Below are positions 61,020 through 64,000 of a stretch of 64,000 nt of DNA, piece after piece. The translations under genes and the position numbers were made by a program. Under the pieces are notes generated by a model. That model was not told the DNA's origin. It saw nothing but the letters and a program-made list of their open reading frames with translations, and ran no database searches. Position 1 is the first letter of the stretch, and each line of letters starts with the position of its first letter. Origin of the DNA: Glandiceps talaboti (lineage: Eukaryota; Hemichordata; Enteropneusta; Spengelidae); assembly GCF_964340395.1 (NCBI RefSeq), contig NC_135549.1:31446332-31510331 (forward strand), written 5' to 3'.

Positions 61020-62630
61020 AGAGACAAATTCTTCCTGCTGGTGGAAACAATCGTAGCACGTATAGTTATTAGACAGGATGACATACTTGTGACGTAAATC
61101 AGTGCAAAGATATGCAGTCATGCCCAGGATGTGTATGGGATGTATTTCATTGCTTGATTTTGATTTAGAAACTGGGCGTTCCTGTAACATTAGTCAAAGT
61201 GAGTAGATCTAGAATATAGAAATACTAGTGGATAACTGAAATAATCATACTGGATACAAAGCGAACGCAAAAAATAAACATTTGGAAATTGTGATTTAGC
61301 CATTTAGCTATTGGTTCACATATTGATTCGCATTTGGATTCTACGAATATATAGTCTATGAGATTATTGTAGTGACAAGGTTTAGGGCTTCGATGTTACC
61401 CGAGTCACGTGTCTCACATTTGGGTAAAATGTCATTTTAGAGGACTATTGGCCATGGTCTATTTAATTCACAATTCACATTTGGTCCGAATTTATGTAAC
61501 AGTTCTTTATGAAAAGAGTGCTTCGACTCGATTCAAAATGTCAATAATATGCTCTCACCAATAGTAACTAGTGTTACGTTACGATTTGTTTTATAAACAT
61601 TACTACCATGTACTATAAGTACCTCATTACAATTTGTGGGATTGTATCGTAGTCTCCCATTCTTAATGGTTAAATACAGGATATTTTATTTGTCGTCACA
61701 GCATCGGAAGTCCTCAGTATTGGCTGTCGCTCTTACTTTCGATGTTGCACTCGCGTCAAAGGTTAGAATCTACCCTGTTCGGTTAATTTGACTGGACTGT
61801 TTCAATCATTGTGCACAATGCAGTCAAATTCAGCCAATGTAATAGGTCTAAAAGTATTCTTGCACTGCGATATTCTAGCCAACACTATTACAACACATAC
61901 AAGATTTAGTTTATGTCGCAAATGTGTTTGCCTTTCTTATTCTTTGAAGTTGTTGTTATTACAAGCTGTTTGTTAATATAGATTAGTACTCTCATGAGAT
62001 TTCGTTTCGTTGATTATCATTTCACACACGACGACCTCAAGTAGTTTTCTTTATGGTGATGTCATCTCTGCAAGCATGATACAAATGACAATTTGAAAAT
62101 GACACAAGAAATAAGAATCAATAACGATTCTGTTTCCACAGGGATGTTTTAGGAAAAAGAAACCCACTTTACGGATTCGATACTACGTGCGTAAATCCTC
62201 ACACGCTGCAGACTTGATACTAAGACGTCGATGGACTCACAATCCTACTACATTACACTCTAAAGACAACATGCCACTTTGCAATAATTGAATAGCCTAG
62301 TTTCGATTTCAGTTTCGATAGTAGGACTTGTACCGTCAGCTACCAATGGGCAACGATCAGAGAGCAAACATTATAATCGTACATATTGGTTTCCAAGGAG
62401 ACCCACACTTTATTCATACGTAATATGCTGGTTGTACTATATATACAGTATGTGGTATGGTCAACGTTAGTGGGAAAATGATTACTGTAAGTTTCTGCGT
62501 CTGTTGGGATTCATAACTTTGATGTAACATTAATTATAATACAAGCTCAATACACTCAGGAACCAATTCCTTTCCATTATAGCAGTCCTAGCGCCATATT
62601 AATCTTTACATTGTATTACTTGTTCAGTAT
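61020..62630. other. No gene recognised
   Basis: No exon, repeat or regulatory arrangement could be supported. Confidence 0.5.
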
Positions 62631-62639
62631 ACATGAGAT

Positions 62640-63105
62640 ATAAGTTGAGATATAAGTTTTTGACCAAAATTCATATTTTTACACCTAATTTGCATATCAC
62701 GGATGAGATCATTATAAGCTTATATTTTCTTCATCTATACACCCTCAAATGCATCCCCATTAAATATTAGCCCAATCTGCTCAGTAGTTTTGGAATTAAA
62801 GATTTTTGACCAAAGGGACACATTTTTAGCCCTAATTTCCATATTGTGTATGGAATCATCATGTCATGAACAGCACTTAATTTACACACCCAAATTACAC
62901 ACATTTAACGTTCCCACCAAATTTCAGACCAATCTGCCCAGTAGTTTTTAAGCTTAAGTTTTTTGACCAAAATTGACATTTTTGACCTCAATCATATACA
63001 TGTGATGAGATCATTTTCATTTAAACAATTTTCATATACATGCCCTACGTAATATCCCCATCAAATATAAAGCCAATCGGTCTAACGGTTTTTGACTCCA
63101 AGTCG

Positions 63106-63110
<5 letters not shown>
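62640..63110 (-). repeat. Tandem-repeat element, family D, copy 2
   Basis: Inverse units with CCTAATTT(G/C)CATAT and CTCAGTAGTTTTGGAATT, matching 53325-54000. It ends directly in (CA)n at 63109-63183. Confidence 0.8.

Positions 63111-63183
<73 letters not shown>
63109..63183. repeat. (CA)n microsatellite
   Basis: About 37 CA units between family D and a fragment of repeat B. Confidence 0.98.
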
Positions 63184-63184
<1 letters not shown>

Positions 63185-63224
63185 TTCACTATGGCTACAG
63201 CACTACTGAACCGCATTTCAATTG

Positions 63225-63312
63225 TGCTAAAACTGTTCTTCATATCTGTATGATGGGAAGAAACCAATAACACAGAGACCATTTGGAAAACACAAAACTA
63301 CCTGACCTAGAC
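63225..63312 (+). repeat. Dispersed repeat B, copy 3 (fragment)
   Basis: Contains GATGGGAAGAAACCAATAAC and ACTACCTGACCTAGACA, the unoccupied form of the insertion site filled by the pearl/HINE-like element at 23903-25101. Confidence 0.85.
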
Positions 63313-63319
63313 AAATACA

Positions 63320-64000
63320 ACTGAAAAAAATACAGCTCGATATCATATAGGACTTCATATACATATCCGGGTGCACTGAACTTACTTCTTTTCTGAAGTT
63401 AATTCCAAATTCTTTCCGCCATGGTGAAGTTCCCATCAACGGGTACGGTGTTACGACTTATTAACCAAGATTTGTGAAAACAGCATCTACATCACTTCTG
63501 TAAGAGAAAAGAACAACACAAAACATGTTAGATTGATGTAAATGTGAATCTTGACTCACTTGGACAATATATACCTACCAATGAAAAGTATCTCTCGAAG
63601 ACACTATAAGTCACGATGACGTGATAAAATACCAGGAAACTGTGACCGATGGCGTGATTTATAAAAAAACACCTGGGTCAAACCTACCAAAGCTACTTGC
63701 CACTTAACTATACAATGTACCTGTCACACCTCGCCCATACCACTGAATGCCATTTCTTCAGTTATATGCTACAAAAGCTCACTACGTGCCAAAATATCTG
63801 TAACACAAACTGAATTATGTAACTACATTTGTAATTCAGAATACTCAAATTAGCCAGTCAGTTTGTCCATGGAGATAAAACTTGAATTCTTTTAACTCAC
63901 TTAAATATTTACACCTGTAACTGACCTTGACTTGTTCAGACAAGATTTTTTAACGAAGGCTGAGATGAAATAAGTCTATAAAGAAGTGATCAAGGTATAG
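63320..64000. other. No gene recognised
   Basis: No feature could be supported in this end segment. Confidence 0.5.

Overview
This window is nuclear DNA of an animal, most likely a marine invertebrate. The reasons are intron-split coding exons with GT..AG junctions, very low gene density, abundant microsatellites, and several families of invertebrate-type transposable elements (tandem-repeat elements resembling bivalve 'pearl' or HINE elements, and a Penelope-like retroelement with a YRDD reverse transcriptase). The species cannot be fixed from the sequence. No bacterial operons, tRNA, rRNA or CRISPR array were seen.

The only host gene I can support lies at the left end on the minus strand. 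It is the 5' part of a TBK1/IKK-epsilon kinase, read as four coding exons (8851-8744, 7321-7181, 6402-6276, 3464-3283) that join in frame into 186 residues. They run from the start codon through the glycine-rich loop, catalytic lysine, HRD, DFG and the activation-loop serine. The rest of the gene lies beyond position 1. A probable 5' noncoding exon and promoter sit at about 9345-9430. On the opposite strand, inside the last visible intron, 1180-1450 looks like a separate SRF-type promoter: two perfect CArG boxes, an M-CAT-like site, a TATA box and a splice donor.

From about 9.5 kb to 64 kb I see no convincing host gene. The space is filled by mobile and repetitive DNA. (1) Three palindromic foldback elements share ends and all have perfect 9-bp target duplications (9795-10034, 18670-18854, 34978-35187), and an unrelated 99-bp hairpin also has a 9-bp duplication (55813-55911). 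(2) A 459-bp foldback flanked by TTTAA lies at 10138-10596. (3) Four copies of a pearl/HINE-like element have a 151-bp internal tandem repeat and an (ACGG)n tract (19279-20713, 23903-25101, 31436-32441, 38218-39271). One copy is inserted in another repeat whose empty counterparts are also in the window. (4) A hAT-like pair has 8-bp duplications (45965-46579 and the deleted form 30898-31012). (5) A 628-bp inverted-repeat element at 4131-4758 lies inside a dispersed repeat whose uninterrupted copy is at 54996-55560. (6) Two further families of diverged tandem repeats end in microsatellites.

The most notable locus is the Penelope-like element at 48490-50815. An intact 662-residue reverse transcriptase/GIY-YIG endonuclease frame is followed about 200 bp downstream by a sequence that folds as a type I hammerhead ribozyme (50683-50723). 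The element seems 5'-truncated, and its frame runs into a (CATA)n microsatellite.
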